A stretch of DNA of 52,391 nucleotides from Paracoccaceae bacterium (GTDB lineage: Bacteria > Pseudomonadota > Alphaproteobacteria > Rhodobacterales > Rhodobacteraceae). Positions 1-10,704 of the stretch are shown here, piece after piece (the stretch's first letter is position 1; every line of letters starts with the position of its first letter). A program made the position numbers and the translations under genes. The stretch is taken from positions 1 through 52,391 of the forward strand of contig REBU01000047.1 of NCBI GenBank assembly GCA_007692585.1, read 5' to 3'. Under the pieces are notes generated by a model. It worked only from the letters and a program-made list of their open reading frames with translations. It had not been told where the DNA came from and did not search any database.

Positions 1-2
1 AA

Positions 3-92
3 TGGCGGACAGTGAGGGATTCGAACCCTCGAGACGGTTCCCCGCCTACACACTTTCCAGGCGTGCGCCTTCGACCACTCGGCCAACTGTCC
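3..92 (-). tRNA. tRNA-Ser (anticodon GGA)
   Basis: Read on the minus strand, this gives a complete class II (long variable arm) tRNA. It starts GGACAGT, has a D-arm with GAGTGGTCGAAGG, anticodon stem CACGC/GTGTG around loop CTGGAAA (anticodon GGA, reading UCC/UCU), a long variable arm, the TTCGAATCC T-loop, and a discriminator G followed by an encoded CCA. The anticodon arm and variable arm are typical of serine tRNAs. It is the first feature in the window, about 60 bp beyond the 3' end of the cupin gene on the same strand. Confidence 0.96.
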
Positions 93-150
93 AACACGCG
101 CCTCATAGCGTGGAGTGGGCGCGGGGTGCAAGTCAAGATTTCCGCTCTGA

Positions 151-987
151 TCAGGGGAGCGGTGCGTGGCGGTTGACATCCTTGTAGAGCAGGTAGCGAA
201 ACGGCTCGGGGCCGCCTGCATAGCAGGCTTGCGGGCAGAAGGCGCGCAGCCACATGAAATCGCCGGCTTCGACCTCGACCCATTGACGGTTGAGGTGATA
301 TACACCCTTGCCTTGCAGCACATAGAGCCCGTGCTCCATCACATGCGTCTCGGCAAAGGGGATGGCTGCGCCGGGTTGCAGGGTGACGATGGTAATGTGC
401 ATGTCGTGGCGCAGATCAGCCGGGTCTACAAAGCGCGTGGTTGCCCAGGCGCCATCGGTGGCTGGCATGGCACTTGGGGTAATATCGCGTTCATTGGTGA
501 AAATTGCTTCAGGTCGATCAAGACCCTCCACATCGCTGTAGCGTTTGCGAAACCAGTGAAAGACGCAACCCTCATCCTGAGCAAGCACCTGCCACGCGCT
601 GCCTGCAGGCAGATAGGCAAACCCGCCCTCGGTCAGGTCATGTGTCTGGCTAGAGAGCGTGATCTGCAGCTTGCCCTGCACCACGAAGATCGCGGCTTGC
701 GCGGCAGGGTTCGGCTCCGGCGAGAGGCTCCCGCCCCCTGGCCCGAGTTCAACAATATATTGCGAGAATGTTTCAGCGAAGCCGCTGAGCGGGCGGGCCA
801 GCACCCAGAACCGGGCCTTGTCCCAGAAGGGCATGGCGCTTGCCACGATGTCACTGATCACGCCGCGCGGGATCACGGCGAAGGCTTCGGTGAACATGGC
901 GCGATCAGTGGTCAGTTGCGTCTGCGGAGGCAAGCCGCCGCGTGGGACATAGTAGGGCGATTTCTCGGAGGCTCGGGGCAGGGACAT
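151..987 (-). CDS. (S)-ureidoglycine aminohydrolase-like bicupin
   Basis: This 278-residue protein has two cupin domains and resembles the (S)-ureidoglycine aminohydrolase family (AllE/YlbA/UGHY), which removes ammonia from ureidoglycine to give ureidoglycolate during allantoin breakdown. The C-terminal cupin carries the pattern E213-x-H215-xxx-H219 (ETHVMEH) and Q253 (CPQACY), matching the Glu/His/His/Gln manganese ligands known for the family. The sequence just before the N-terminal cupin (MFTEAFAVIPRGV) is also family-like. The start at 987 (MSLPRASEK) is preferred to an upstream ATG because it gives normal family length and follows a GAGAA-like ribosome site. No other ureide gene lies nearby, so a related cupin role cannot be excluded. 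Confidence 0.82.
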   Translation of the reverse strand: MSLPRASEKSPYYVPRGGLPPQTQLTTDRAMFTEAFAVIPRGVISDIVASAMPFWDKARFWVLARPLSGFAETFSQYIVELGPGGGSLSPEPNPAAQAAIFVVQGKLQITLSSQTHDLTEGGFAYLPAGSAWQVLAQDEGCVFHWFRKRYSDVEGLDRPEAIFTNERDITPSAMPATDGAWATTRFVDPADLRHDMHITIVTLQPGAAIPFAETHVMEHGLYVLQGKGVYHLNRQWVEVEAGDFMWLRAFCPQACYAGGPEPFRYLLYKDVNRHAPLP

Positions 988-1151
988 GGCGGTTCTCGGC
1001 GCTTTTTGCGAAGACTCGAACTGTAGCAGCCGCATTTGGCAGATGACCATCCGGGTTCTTGAAGAATCTGCTTCGCGAAAACCCAGAAAGTCATCGTTTG
1101 CGCAGCTGCCTCGTTTGTCCCTGCGCTGACAGCGCCCCGTTTTGGGCCCGA

Positions 1152-2288
1152 TTACCGGGGCGTCAGACGCAGCAGTGGCGCATCCTCACCGTCGGCGAGC
1201 ACATAGATGAAGCCGTCATCCGGTCCGATTGCGACATCGCGGACGCGCAGATCTTCGCCATCGAGCAAACGGGCACGCTCATCAATGACGCGGTTATCCT
1301 CGTTGAACACCCCGAGATAGCGGTGAAAGAGGTTGCCAATCAGCAAATGGCCTTCAAGCTCGGGAAAAGCCTCGCCTGTGTAGAAGGTCATCCCGGAAGG
1401 CGGAAAGTGATCGTCGCGCCCGGCAGGCCAGTTATATGTGGGCGAGATGAACCCATCCCCGTCTTGCGGGGTCTGGGCAAATTGCTCGCCGGTGCGGTAA
1501 TCGACACCGAAAGACACCAGCGGCCAGCCGAAATTGCCTCCGCGTTCGAGCACATTGATCTCATCCCCCCCGGATTCCCCGTGCTCGGTGATCCAGATAT
1601 CGCCGGTTCCCGGGTGCACGGTCATCGCCTGGATGTTGCGATGGCCATAGGACCAGATGGCTTCCGCGTGATCCTCGCGGCCGAAAAACGGATTATCAGG
1701 CGGGATCTCGCCGTCGAGGGTCAGGCGGATCACCGATCCGTTTTCGCTGCTGAGATCCTGCGAGATGTGGTCTTCAGAGAAGTCCTTGCTGTTGCGGTCT
1801 CCGAAGCCAACATACATGAAGCCTTCGTGAAAGACGATCCGTGACCCGAAATGCGCAGTGCTCTCAATGCCGGGGCTGACGACAAAGAGCGTTTCAAGAT
1901 CCGTGATGCGCTCTTCGTCGCGATCCAGCTTGGCGCGACCTACATGGGTCGTGGTGCCGTCCTCGACCTCATCGACCCATGTCATGTAGAGCCAGCCATC
2001 ATCATCGAAATTCGGGCCAACAGCGATGTCGAGCAGCCCGCCCTGACCTTCGGACACGACTTCTGGCGCGCCGCCGATCTCGCGCGTGCCGTCCTCTTCG
2101 TTCCAGAGCTTCAACCCGCCGCCGCGCAATGTGAGGATGATGTCTCCCTCGTCGGGCAAGAAGGTCATGCCCCAAGGGCGGTCAAGGTCTTCGGCCAGAG
2201 TTTCGACAGTGTACTCGATATCGGCAAGGGCGGGCAGCGCGAATGCGCTTGCCGCGACGCTTGAGAGAAGCAATCTTGTGAAAGTCAT
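1152..2288 (-). CDS. secreted PQQ-dependent aldose sugar dehydrogenase family protein
   Basis: A 378-residue six-bladed propeller protein of the glucose/sorbosone dehydrogenase family (soluble PQQ-GDH, E. coli YliI/Asd). It begins with a Sec signal peptide (MTFTRLLLSSVAASAFALPALA), so it should act in the periplasm. Family landmarks visible are RPWGMTFLPD near the mature start, the HFGSRI and GFGDRN pair around the catalytic region, SYGHRNIQAM, WITEHGESGGDEIN and the PPSGM segment. The family oxidises aldoses using PQQ and calcium; the actual substrate and PQQ dependence are inferred. The start at 2288 follows GGAGAA at good spacing; a far longer reading in this frame runs antisense to ffh and is rejected. 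It lies 164 bp upstream of the cupin gene on the same strand. Confidence 0.88.
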   Translation of the reverse strand: MTFTRLLLSSVAASAFALPALADIEYTVETLAEDLDRPWGMTFLPDEGDIILTLRGGGLKLWNEEDGTREIGGAPEVVSEGQGGLLDIAVGPNFDDDGWLYMTWVDEVEDGTTTHVGRAKLDRDEERITDLETLFVVSPGIESTAHFGSRIVFHEGFMYVGFGDRNSKDFSEDHISQDLSSENGSVIRLTLDGEIPPDNPFFGREDHAEAIWSYGHRNIQAMTVHPGTGDIWITEHGESGGDEINVLERGGNFGWPLVSFGVDYRTGEQFAQTPQDGDGFISPTYNWPAGRDDHFPPSGMTFYTGEAFPELEGHLLIGNLFHRYLGVFNEDNRVIDERARLLDGEDLRVRDVAIGPDDGFIYVLADGEDAPLLRLTPR

Positions 2289-2427
2289 GTGGTTCTCCGT
2301 GTCATTCATGGAAAAGTCTCGGGGAAAGTCCGATGGCGTGCCCCGGACACACGGGGTTGAAACGTGACGGGTTGCCGTCGGTTCCATGCTTGACACGGCC
2401 CCATCCCGCAGGCTAACAGGCGCTATC

Positions 2428-2505
2428 CCGGAAGTGACTTGCTTCCGGTCCTTTGGCTTGCCAGAGGATCGCCACCCATCAGCGCGTTGCGCCCATGGGT
2501 GCAAC
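2428..2505 (+). promoter_or_regulatory. ffh leader with competing inverted repeats
   Basis: The 259-bp gap between the divergent sugar dehydrogenase and ffh holds three dyads just ahead of ffh. First is a perfect 7-bp hairpin CCGGAAG/CTTCCGG (2428-2448, 7-nt loop). Second is CACCCAT/ATGGGTG (2473-2479 with 2495-2501). Third is a 20-bp near-perfect palindrome GTTGC-GCCCATGGGT-GCAAC (2486-2505). The last two share ATGGGTG, so they cannot form together in RNA. This could be a leader switch, an operator or chance. No known riboswitch class was recognised. Confidence 0.35.
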
Positions 2506-2547
2506 ACTGGTTTATTTGCCCTCGTAATGAGGGTGAGGAGAATGCGC

Positions 2548-4053
2548 ATGTTCGAGACCCTCTCTGAACGCCTGTCCGGGGTTTTTGACCGGCTGACGAA
2601 ACAGGGTGCGCTCTCGGAAGATGACGTGCGCGCGGCGCTGCGCGAAGTTCGCGTGGCCTTGCTGGAAGCCGATGTTTCGCTGGATGTGACCCGTGATTTC
2701 GTGAAGCGGGTGCAGAAGAAAGCCACGGGTGCGTCGGTTACCAAATCCGTGACGCCCGGCCAGCAGGTGGTCAAGATCGTCCATGACGAGCTGATCGCGA
2801 TGCTGACGGGTGAGGAAGAAGCCGACCGGCTGAAGATCGACAACCCGCCCGCGCCGGTGCTGATGGTTGGTCTTCAGGGCTCGGGCAAGACCACCACGAC
2901 CGCGAAGCTCGCCCGCCGCCTCAAGGATCGCGAAGGCAAGCGCGTGCTGATGGCCTCGCTCGACACGAACCGCCCTGCCGCGATGGAACAGCTCGCGATC
3001 CTCGGCGGGCAGATCGGCGTCGACACATTGCCCATCGTCAAGGGCCAGAACGCGGTCGAGATCGCCAAGCGCGCCAAGCAGCAGGCCACTCTGGGCGGCT
3101 ATGATGTCTATCTTCTGGATACCGCGGGCCGTCTGCATATCGACGAAGTGCTGATGGATGAAGTGCAGGCGGTGCGCGACGCGGTCAGCCCGCGCGAGAC
3201 GCTGCTGGTCGTCGATGGTCTGACCGGGCAGGACGCGGTGAATGTCGCGGCAGAGTTCGATGGCAAGGTCGGCGTCACCGGCGTGGTGCTGACGCGGATG
3301 GATGGCGACGGGCGCGGTGGTGCGGCGCTGTCGATGCGCGCGGTCACTGGCAAGCCGATCCGGTTCGTGGGTCTGGGCGAAAAGACCGACGCGCTGGAAG
3401 TGTTCGATCCCAAGCGCGTCGCGGGCCGTATTCTTGGCATGGGCGATATCGTTGCGCTTGTGGAAAAAGCGCAGGAAGTGCTCGAGGTCGAACAGGCCGA
3501 GCGCATGATGAAGCGCTTCCAGAAGGGCATGTTCAACATGAACGACCTTCGCATGCAGCTTGAGCAGATGATGAAGATGGGCGGCATGCAGGGCGTGATG
3601 GGCATGATGCCGGGCATGGCGAAAATGTCCAAGCAGGCCGAAGCGGCGGGCTTTGATGACAGCATGCTCAAGCGCCAGATCGCGCTGATCAATTCGATGA
3701 CCAAGAAGGAACGCGCCAACCCCGCGATCCTGCAGGCCAGCCGCAAGAAGCGGATTGCGGCCGGGGCCGGGCTGGAAGTCTCGGATCTGAACAAGCTGTT
3801 GAAACAGCACCGCCAGATGGCCGACATGATGAAGGTCATGGGCAAGAAGGGTATGCTCAAGCAGGCCATGGCGGGGATGCTGGGCAAGGGCAAGGGGATG
3901 CCTGACCCCGCGAACATGTCGCCCGACCAGCTGGCCGATCTGGGGCGCGGCATGGAAGAAGGCATGAAAATGCCCGGTCTGGGAGCGCCGGGAATGGGCG
4001 GCATGCGGCTGCCCGGTGGGCTGTCTGGGCTGGGTCTGGGGCGCAAGAAATGA
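2548..4053 (+). CDS. ffh: signal recognition particle GTPase Ffh
   Basis: Protein core of the signal recognition particle. It binds 4.5S RNA and signal sequences of nascent membrane proteins and delivers ribosomes to FtsY, which is encoded at 30.5-31.6 kb. The 501 residues show the N domain (about 1-95), the G domain with P-loop GLQGSGKTTTTAKL near 108-121, DTAGRLHIDE, TRMDGDGRGGAALS and GLGEKTDALEVFDP, then a methionine-rich M domain from about 310 to the end. The ATG at 2548 is chosen because GGTGAGGAG ends 7 bases before it; an ATG six bases upstream touches that site. It is the first gene of the operon ffh - chorismate mutase - rpsP - glycosyltransferase - rimM - trmD. Confidence 0.98.
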   Translation: MFETLSERLSGVFDRLTKQGALSEDDVRAALREVRVALLEADVSLDVTRDFVKRVQKKATGASVTKSVTPGQQVVKIVHDELIAMLTGEEEADRLKIDNPPAPVLMVGLQGSGKTTTTAKLARRLKDREGKRVLMASLDTNRPAAMEQLAILGGQIGVDTLPIVKGQNAVEIAKRAKQQATLGGYDVYLLDTAGRLHIDEVLMDEVQAVRDAVSPRETLLVVDGLTGQDAVNVAAEFDGKVGVTGVVLTRMDGDGRGGAALSMRAVTGKPIRFVGLGEKTDALEVFDPKRVAGRILGMGDIVALVEKAQEVLEVEQAERMMKRFQKGMFNMNDLRMQLEQMMKMGGMQGVMGMMPGMAKMSKQAEAAGFDDSMLKRQIALINSMTKKERANPAILQASRKKRIAAGAGLEVSDLNKLLKQHRQMADMMKVMGKKGMLKQAMAGMLGKGKGMPDPANMSPDQLADLGRGMEEGMKMPGLGAPGMGGMRLPGGLSGLGLGRKK

Positions 4054-4083
4054 CTGGTCCCAACAAGATGACAGGCGGCGCGC

Positions 4084-4380
4084 ATGACTGAGGGCACCCG
4101 ACGCGCGGATGAGATCCTCGCCAATCACCGTGACAGCATCGACCGGCTGGACGCGATCCTCGTCTACACGCTGGGCGAGCGCTTCAAGCACACGCAGGCC
4201 GTTGGCCGCCTGAAGGCCGAACATCAGCTTCCCCCCTCTGATCCGGCCCGCGAAGAGCGCCAGATCGAGCGGCTGGAATGGTTGGCCAAGGAGGCCGATC
4301 TCGACCCGGAATTCGCCAAGAAATTCCTCAATTTCATCATCTCGGAAGTGATCCGTCACCACGAGAGGTTGCAACGCTGA
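4084..4380 (+). CDS. chorismate mutase, AroQ type
   Basis: A 98-residue all-helical protein of the AroQ class, converting chorismate to prephenate on the way to phenylalanine and tyrosine. The N-terminal helix RDSIDRLDAILVYTLGERF and the following K-AEH segment match the AroQ pattern, in which an Arg on helix 1 and a Lys in the next helix bind the substrate carboxylates. Length is that of a free-standing monofunctional domain. It starts 30 bp after ffh and 60 bp before rpsP, the order often seen in Rhodobacteraceae, and is probably cotranscribed with them. Confidence 0.93.
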   Translation: MTEGTRRADEILANHRDSIDRLDAILVYTLGERFKHTQAVGRLKAEHQLPPSDPAREERQIERLEWLAKEADLDPEFAKKFLNFIISEVIRHHERLQR

Positions 4381-4440
4381 CCCCCGACTGCGCGCCGGAC
4401 TTTATGCCCGCGCCTAACGCCATTCAAAGGAGAAACTCAC

Positions 4441-4791
4441 ATGGCTGTTAAAATCCGTCTCGCCCGTGGTGGCGCCAAGAAGCGCCCGCATTACGCGATT
4501 GTCGCGGCTGATTCGCGCATGCCGCGCGATGGCCGGTACCTGGAAAAGCTGGGCACCTACAACCCTCTGCTGGCCAAGGACAGCGAAGAGCGCATCAAGA
4601 TGGATATGGAGCGCGTGCAGCACTGGCTCGATCAGGGCGCATTGCCAACCGACCGGGTCGCGCGCTTTCTTGAAGCTGCAGGCGTGCGCGCCAAGACCAC
4701 CCGCGCCAACATGAAGAAAGCCGAGCCCGGCAAGAAAGCCAAGGAGCGCGTGGCGGAAAAAGCTGCCAAGGCGGAAGCTGCGGCCGAGTGA
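4441..4791 (+). CDS. rpsP: 30S ribosomal protein S16
   Basis: Ribosomal protein S16, a 30S assembly protein. The start [20 protein letters not shown] and the segment [13 protein letters not shown] are diagnostic. The 116 residues end in a Lys/Ala/Glu-rich tail, an extension common in alphaproteobacteria and probably disordered. A strong AAAGGAGAA ribosome site precedes the start. It is followed within 10 bp of the stop by a perfect hairpin (4798-4821). Confidence 0.98.
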   Translation: MAVKIRLARGGAKKRPHYAIVAADSRMPRDGRYLEKLGTYNPLLAKDSEERIKMDMERVQHWLDQGALPTDRVARFLEAAGVRAKTTRANMKKAEPGKKAKERVAEKAAKAEAAAE

Positions 4792-4797
4792 TGGAGC

Positions 4798-4821
4798 AGC
4801 GCGGGTCTTGTGACCCGCGCT
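4798..4821 (+). terminator. perfect 10-bp hairpin after rpsP (attenuator or processing site)
   Basis: AGCGCGGGTC and GACCCGCGCT pair perfectly over 10 bp around a TTGT loop, six bases after the rpsP stop and 30 bases before the glycosyltransferase start. No proper T-run follows (TTGCCTG), so a full intrinsic terminator is unlikely. Partial attenuation or protection of the upstream mRNA end is a reasonable inference. It would allow more rpsP than downstream message. Confidence 0.6.
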
Positions 4822-4851
4822 TGCCTGCCCCGCGCTGGCCGGAGTGGTCGC

Positions 4852-6099
4852 ATGAAAATCGCCATCGCTGCGGAAAATGCCTCGGCCCGCTTTGGCGGTG
4901 AAGCGGTTCTGCCGCTGAAATATGCCCAGTTGTTGCGCAACCGTGGCCATGCTGTGAGCCTGATCACCCATGCGCGTAATCGCGCGGGGTTGCAGGCTGA
5001 TGCGCCTGATCTGGCCGCTGACGCGATTTTCATCCCCGACACGCGCCTGCATCGGCTGATCTTCCGGCTTGGGACGCCGCTGCCCACGATTTTGCGCGAG
5101 CATCTGTTCGGCAATCTTTTGGTGCTGTTGACCGCTTTGGCGATGCGCCGTCAGTTGCGCGCGCTGGTTGCGGCAGGGCAGGTCGAGATCATTCATCAAC
5201 CCATCCCTGTCTCGCCTGCCGCGCCCTCGCTGATCCATGGTCTGGGCGTGCCGGTGGTGATCGGGCCGATGAATGGCGGCATGGATTATCCGCCAAGTTA
5301 CCGCCACCATGACGCGAAACTCGGGCGGGTTTTCCTGCGGCTCGGGCGGGCCATGGCGCGGGGTGTGAACTGGCTCATCCCCGGCAAGCGGCGCGCGACG
5401 ATCCTGCTGGTGGCCAATGCGCGCACGCGCGCAGCGCTGCCGGTCGCGCATCCGCAGGTCATCGACCTTGTGGAAAACGGGGTTGATTTCACCCTCTGGG
5501 CCGCGCCGCAGGCCGTGGCCAAGGCTGACGGGTTCCGATTGATCTTCATGGGGCGGTTGATCCCGCTCAAGGCGGTGGATGTCACGCTCGAAGCGCTAGC
5601 GATTGCGCGCGCCGCGCGGCCTGATCTTGACATCGGGCTCGATATTCTGGGCGATGGCCCCGAGCGCGCGTGTCTGGCCGCGCTGGCAGGCGATGGCGTG
5701 CGTTTTCTGGGCTTCCTGCCGCAGGCCGAGTGCCGCGACCATCTCGCCGCAAGCCATGCGCTGATCCTGAATTCCCTGCGCGAATGCGGTGGCGCGGTCG
5801 TGCTGGAAGCGATGGCGCTGGGCCTGCCGGTGATCGCATCCGATTGGGGCGGGCCTGCGGATTATGTGACGCCGCAGACCGGGTTCCTTGTGCATCCCGA
5901 ACCGCCCCAGGATTTTGCCGCGCGGCTGGCCGACGCCATTCTGGCGCTCGCCAGGGATCCCGCGCGGGCGCAGGCGATGGGGCAGGCGGGCCTGGCGCGG
6001 GTGTCGGAGCAGTTCGACTGGCAGGCCAAGATCGACCGGATGGAAGAGATTTACGCGCAGGCCCTCTTGGCCGCGCAGCACAGCGAGGCGCGCGCATGA
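4852..6099 (+). CDS. glycosyltransferase family 4 protein
   Basis: A 415-residue GT-B fold glycosyltransferase, family GT4. The N-terminal domain starts [17 protein letters not shown]. The C-terminal nucleotide-sugar domain has [29 protein letters not shown] and the E-x7-E motif in [20 protein letters not shown] followed by DWGGPADYV. It should transfer a sugar from an activated donor to a cell-surface or lipid acceptor; donor and acceptor are unknown. The start at 4852 follows GGAG at 4841. It stands between rpsP and rimM, which are normally neighbours, and overlaps rimM by 4 bp, so it is translationally tied to a tRNA/ribosome maturation gene. Confidence 0.9.
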   Translation: MKIAIAAENASARFGGEAVLPLKYAQLLRNRGHAVSLITHARNRAGLQADAPDLAADAIFIPDTRLHRLIFRLGTPLPTILREHLFGNLLVLLTALAMRRQLRALVAAGQVEIIHQPIPVSPAAPSLIHGLGVPVVIGPMNGGMDYPPSYRHHDAKLGRVFLRLGRAMARGVNWLIPGKRRATILLVANARTRAALPVAHPQVIDLVENGVDFTLWAAPQAVAKADGFRLIFMGRLIPLKAVDVTLEALAIARAARPDLDIGLDILGDGPERACLAALAGDGVRFLGFLPQAECRDHLAASHALILNSLRECGGAVVLEAMALGLPVIASDWGGPADYVTPQTGFLVHPEPPQDFAARLADAILALARDPARAQAMGQAGLARVSEQFDWQAKIDRMEEIYAQALLAAQHSEARA

Positions 6100-6614
6100 C
6101 CAAACCCAGCAAGGATCATATCTGCGTCGGCGCGATTGCCGGAGCCTACGGCACGCGCGGCGAAGTGCGGCTCAAGAGCTTTTGCGCAGAGCCCCGCGCG
6201 ATCGGCGACTATGGTCCGCTTTTGTCCGAAGACGGCGCACGGGTTTTTAACGTCGCGTTGGGTGCGCAGGTCGCACAGGGCTTTGCCGCGCGGCTGAGCG
6301 GGGTGGGAACGCGTGACGCGGCTGAAGCCCTGCGCGGGGTGCGGCTATTTGCGGAGCGCAGCCAGTTGCCGGGGCTGCCGGATGATGAATTCTACCATGC
6401 CGATCTGATCGGGCTGGAGGTGTTCGACACTGGCGGGCAGTCGCTGGGCCGTGTCAAGGCGGTGCTGAACCATGGGGCGTCGGACCTGCTGGAACTGGTC
6501 GCGCCGGGCAAGCGGGGGGCGATCCTGCTGCCCTTTACGCAAGCCATCGTGCCGACGGTCGATCTGGCCGCGGGGCGCATCATCGCGGACCCGCCAGAGG
6601 GATTGCTGGAATGA
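6096..6614 (+). CDS. rimM: 16S rRNA processing protein RimM
   Basis: RimM helps late assembly of the 30S head and binds S19. The 172 residues show the RimM N-terminal beta-barrel ([20 protein letters not shown]) and the C-terminal PRC-barrel ([17 protein letters not shown], then [14 protein letters not shown]). The ATG overlaps the glycosyltransferase stop (ATGA), and its own stop overlaps the trmD start in the same way. The pairing with trmD is the usual bacterial arrangement. Confidence 0.96.
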   Translation: MTKPSKDHICVGAIAGAYGTRGEVRLKSFCAEPRAIGDYGPLLSEDGARVFNVALGAQVAQGFAARLSGVGTRDAAEALRGVRLFAERSQLPGLPDDEFYHADLIGLEVFDTGGQSLGRVKAVLNHGASDLLELVAPGKRGAILLPFTQAIVPTVDLAAGRIIADPPEGLLE

Positions 6615-7402
6615 CCGAGCGGCGCGCAAAAGGGCGGCTGGCGATCACGCCGTCGCTGACCCCGCGCAGCCTTGAGCAGCGCGGCACGCCCGCGCGGGCC
6701 TGGCAGGCGCGGGTGATCACGCTGTTCCCCGAGGCGTTTCCGGGCGTTCTGGGCTTGTCACTGACCGGCAAGGCGCTGCAGGACGGGCTCTGGGGGCTGG
6801 AAGCGATTGACCTGCGCCCGTTCGGGATCGGCAAACATCGCAATGTCGATGACACGCCGGCAGGGGGCGGGGCGGGCATGGTGTTGCGCGCGGACGTATT
6901 GGGCGCGGCGATTGCAGTGGCGATGCGCGGCACGCCTGACGCGCGCGCCGACTGGCCGCTTGTCTGCCTCAGCCCGCGCGGGCGGCCCTTCACGCAGGCG
7001 CGGGCGCGCGCATGGTCACAGGCGCGCGGGATCACGATGGTCTGCGGGCGTTTTGAGGGGATCGACCAGCGTGTGATCGATCATTTCGGGATCGAGGAGG
7101 TCAGTCTGGGCGATTTCGTCCTGACGGGCGGCGAACTGGCCGCGCAGGCAATGCTCGATGCGACAGTGCGTCTGCTGCCCGATGTGCTGGGGAATGCGGC
7201 CTCGATCACGGAGGAGAGCTTTTCCGACGGGCGTCTGGAGCATCCGCAATACACGCGCCCCGCTGAGTGGGAGGGCCAGGCGATCCCGCCGGTGCTGCTG
7301 TCGGGCAACCATGCCGAGATCGCCCGCTGGCGTCGCGCTGAATCCGAGCGGCTGACGCGCGAACGCCGCCCGGACCTGATCGCGGATCAGAGCCCGCGCT
7401 GA
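6611..7402 (+). CDS. trmD: tRNA (guanine37-N1)-methyltransferase TrmD
   Basis: A SPOUT methyltransferase that puts m1G at position 37 of tRNAs reading CNN/CCN codons, preventing frameshifts. The trefoil-knot S-adenosylmethionine site is seen in [10 protein letters not shown] and [15 protein letters not shown], followed by [11 protein letters not shown] and the C-terminal [14 protein letters not shown]. At 263 residues it has about 30 extra N-terminal residues (before [13 protein letters not shown]) compared with E. coli. The ATGA overlap with rimM supports this start. No rplS follows; the next gene, aroA, converges 2 bp away. Confidence 0.97.
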   Translation: MTERRAKGRLAITPSLTPRSLEQRGTPARAWQARVITLFPEAFPGVLGLSLTGKALQDGLWGLEAIDLRPFGIGKHRNVDDTPAGGGAGMVLRADVLGAAIAVAMRGTPDARADWPLVCLSPRGRPFTQARARAWSQARGITMVCGRFEGIDQRVIDHFGIEEVSLGDFVLTGGELAAQAMLDATVRLLPDVLGNAASITEESFSDGRLEHPQYTRPAEWEGQAIPPVLLSGNHAEIARWRRAESERLTRERRPDLIADQSPR

Positions 7403-7404
7403 GA

Positions 7405-9469
<2,065 letters not shown>

Positions 9470-9541
9470 GTCTCGCCCCTTTTGCTGCGCTGCAGCATAG
9501 TGAATTTTCTTCCGAATGCACGCGAAAAAGCGCTTTTTCGC

Positions 9542-9994
9542 TCACGCGCGGGCGTCTTTTGGTGATCCCATGACCACCATTGTCGTCAAACGGTCCAGAT
9601 AGGGGAAGGCCCCCATATATTCGGTGTGAAACTGCTTGTAGGCTGCGAGATCGCGGGCTTCGACGCGCAGCAGATATTCGACGGTACCTGTGATGTTGTG
9701 ACATTCGCGGACCTGTGGCGCGGCCTGCATCAGCCGCTCGAATTCCGCCTGCGCGGCCTTGGTGTGGCGTGACAGGCCAACTGTGACATAGGCGATAAAG
9801 CCGATGCCGGTGGCCGCCGGGTCGATCACCGCGCGGTAGCCTGTGATCACGCCGCGCCGCTCCAGCTCTTGCACACGGCGCAGACACGCCGAGGGCGACA
9901 GGCCGACGCGGTCGGCTAGTTCCAGATTGGAGATGCGCCCGTCCTGCGACAAGACGCGCAATATATGCTCAGATATATGATCCAGATCGCTCAT
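9542..9994 (-). CDS. Lrp/AsnC family transcriptional regulator
   Basis: A 150-residue regulator with an N-terminal winged helix (HILRVLSQDGRISNLELADR and LSPSACLRRVQELERRG) and a C-terminal RAM ligand-binding domain (VRECHNITGTVEYLLRVEA). It is divergent from a LysE-type exporter, starting 90 bp away. This is the classic layout of an amino-acid-sensing Lrp protein controlling an amino-acid exporter; the ligand is unknown. The ATG at 9994 is used. A TTG three codons earlier is possible, and neither start has a strong ribosome site. Confidence 0.93.
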   Translation of the reverse strand: MSDLDHISEHILRVLSQDGRISNLELADRVGLSPSACLRRVQELERRGVITGYRAVIDPAATGIGFIAYVTVGLSRHTKAAQAEFERLMQAAPQVRECHNITGTVEYLLRVEARDLAAYKQFHTEYMGAFPYLDRLTTMVVMGSPKDARA

Positions 9995-10084
9995 GGATTG
10001 CAAAGATACGCCGATTTGCGCATTGTTTGCAACTATTCCTGCATCGGGACCGGCTAATCTGGCTGAAATTTGTCAGAGGTTCCC

Positions 10085-10681
10085 ATGACCCCCGAACTCT
10101 TCTTCGCCCTTGTCGCCTATGCTTTCGTCACTTCGGTCACACCCGGGCCTAACAATATCATGCTGCTGGCTTCGGGGGTGAATTTCGGGTTTCAGCGCAC
10201 ATTGCCGCATATGCTCGGCATCGCGGTCGGGATGGGAGTGATGGTCTTTGTCGTGGGGCTGGGGCTGGTGGGGGTGTTTGTGACCTACCCGCCTGCACGG
10301 ATGGCGCTGAGCGTTTTCGCTGTGGCCTATATGCTCTGGTTGGCTGTGAGAATCGCACGCGCCGCGCCGCCTGATGGCGAGACAGGCACAGCGCGACCGC
10401 TCAGCTTGCTGCAAGCGGCGCTGTTTCAATGGGTCAATCCGAAAGCCTGGGTCATGGCGCTGGGCGCGGTCACGCTCTATGCACCTGGGCAGAGCTGGCA
10501 AGCGGTGGCCGTCGTCGCGCTCAGCTTCATGCTGATCGGGCTGCCCTCGATTTCAGTCTGGGCCGTCATGGGGGTTGGCTTGCGCCGAATGCTGCAGAAG
10601 CCGCGCTTGCTGCGCGGCTTCAACTACCTGATGGCGGGGCTTCTGGTGCTGTCGCTGTATCCGGTGATCCTGAGCCACTGA
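10085..10681 (+). CDS. LysE family amino-acid/metabolite exporter
   Basis: An inner-membrane protein of the LysE/RhtB family (198 residues, about six hydrophobic segments). The family N-terminus is clear: TPELFFALVAYAFVTSVTPG followed by PNNIMLLASG. Later come the typical FQWVNPKAWVMALGAV and a hydrophobic C-terminus. It probably exports an amino acid or related compound; homoserine-lactone export has been proposed for some members of the family. The ATG at 10085 follows AGAGGT. It converges with luxI 24 bp away and diverges from the Lrp gene that may control it. Confidence 0.92.
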   Translation: MTPELFFALVAYAFVTSVTPGPNNIMLLASGVNFGFQRTLPHMLGIAVGMGVMVFVVGLGLVGVFVTYPPARMALSVFAVAYMLWLAVRIARAAPPDGETGTARPLSLLQAALFQWVNPKAWVMALGAVTLYAPGQSWQAVAVVALSFMLIGLPSISVWAVMGVGLRRMLQKPRLLRGFNYLMAGLLVLSLYPVILSH

Positions 10682-10704
10682 GCAAGCGTCAGCGGCGCAT
10701 GCAA

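Noticed and set aside
3-92. tRNA-Ser as the attachment site of an integrated island
   Set aside because: No integrase gene follows and no repeat of the tRNA 3' end was seen in the window.
2289-2843. N-terminal extension of the sugar dehydrogenase frame
   Set aside because: It runs antisense into ffh. The signal peptide and GGAGAA site set the start at 2288.
2512-4374. 620-codon minus-strand frame opposite ffh and chorismate mutase
   Set aside because: Mirror frame of highly conserved genes; very His-rich and without motifs.
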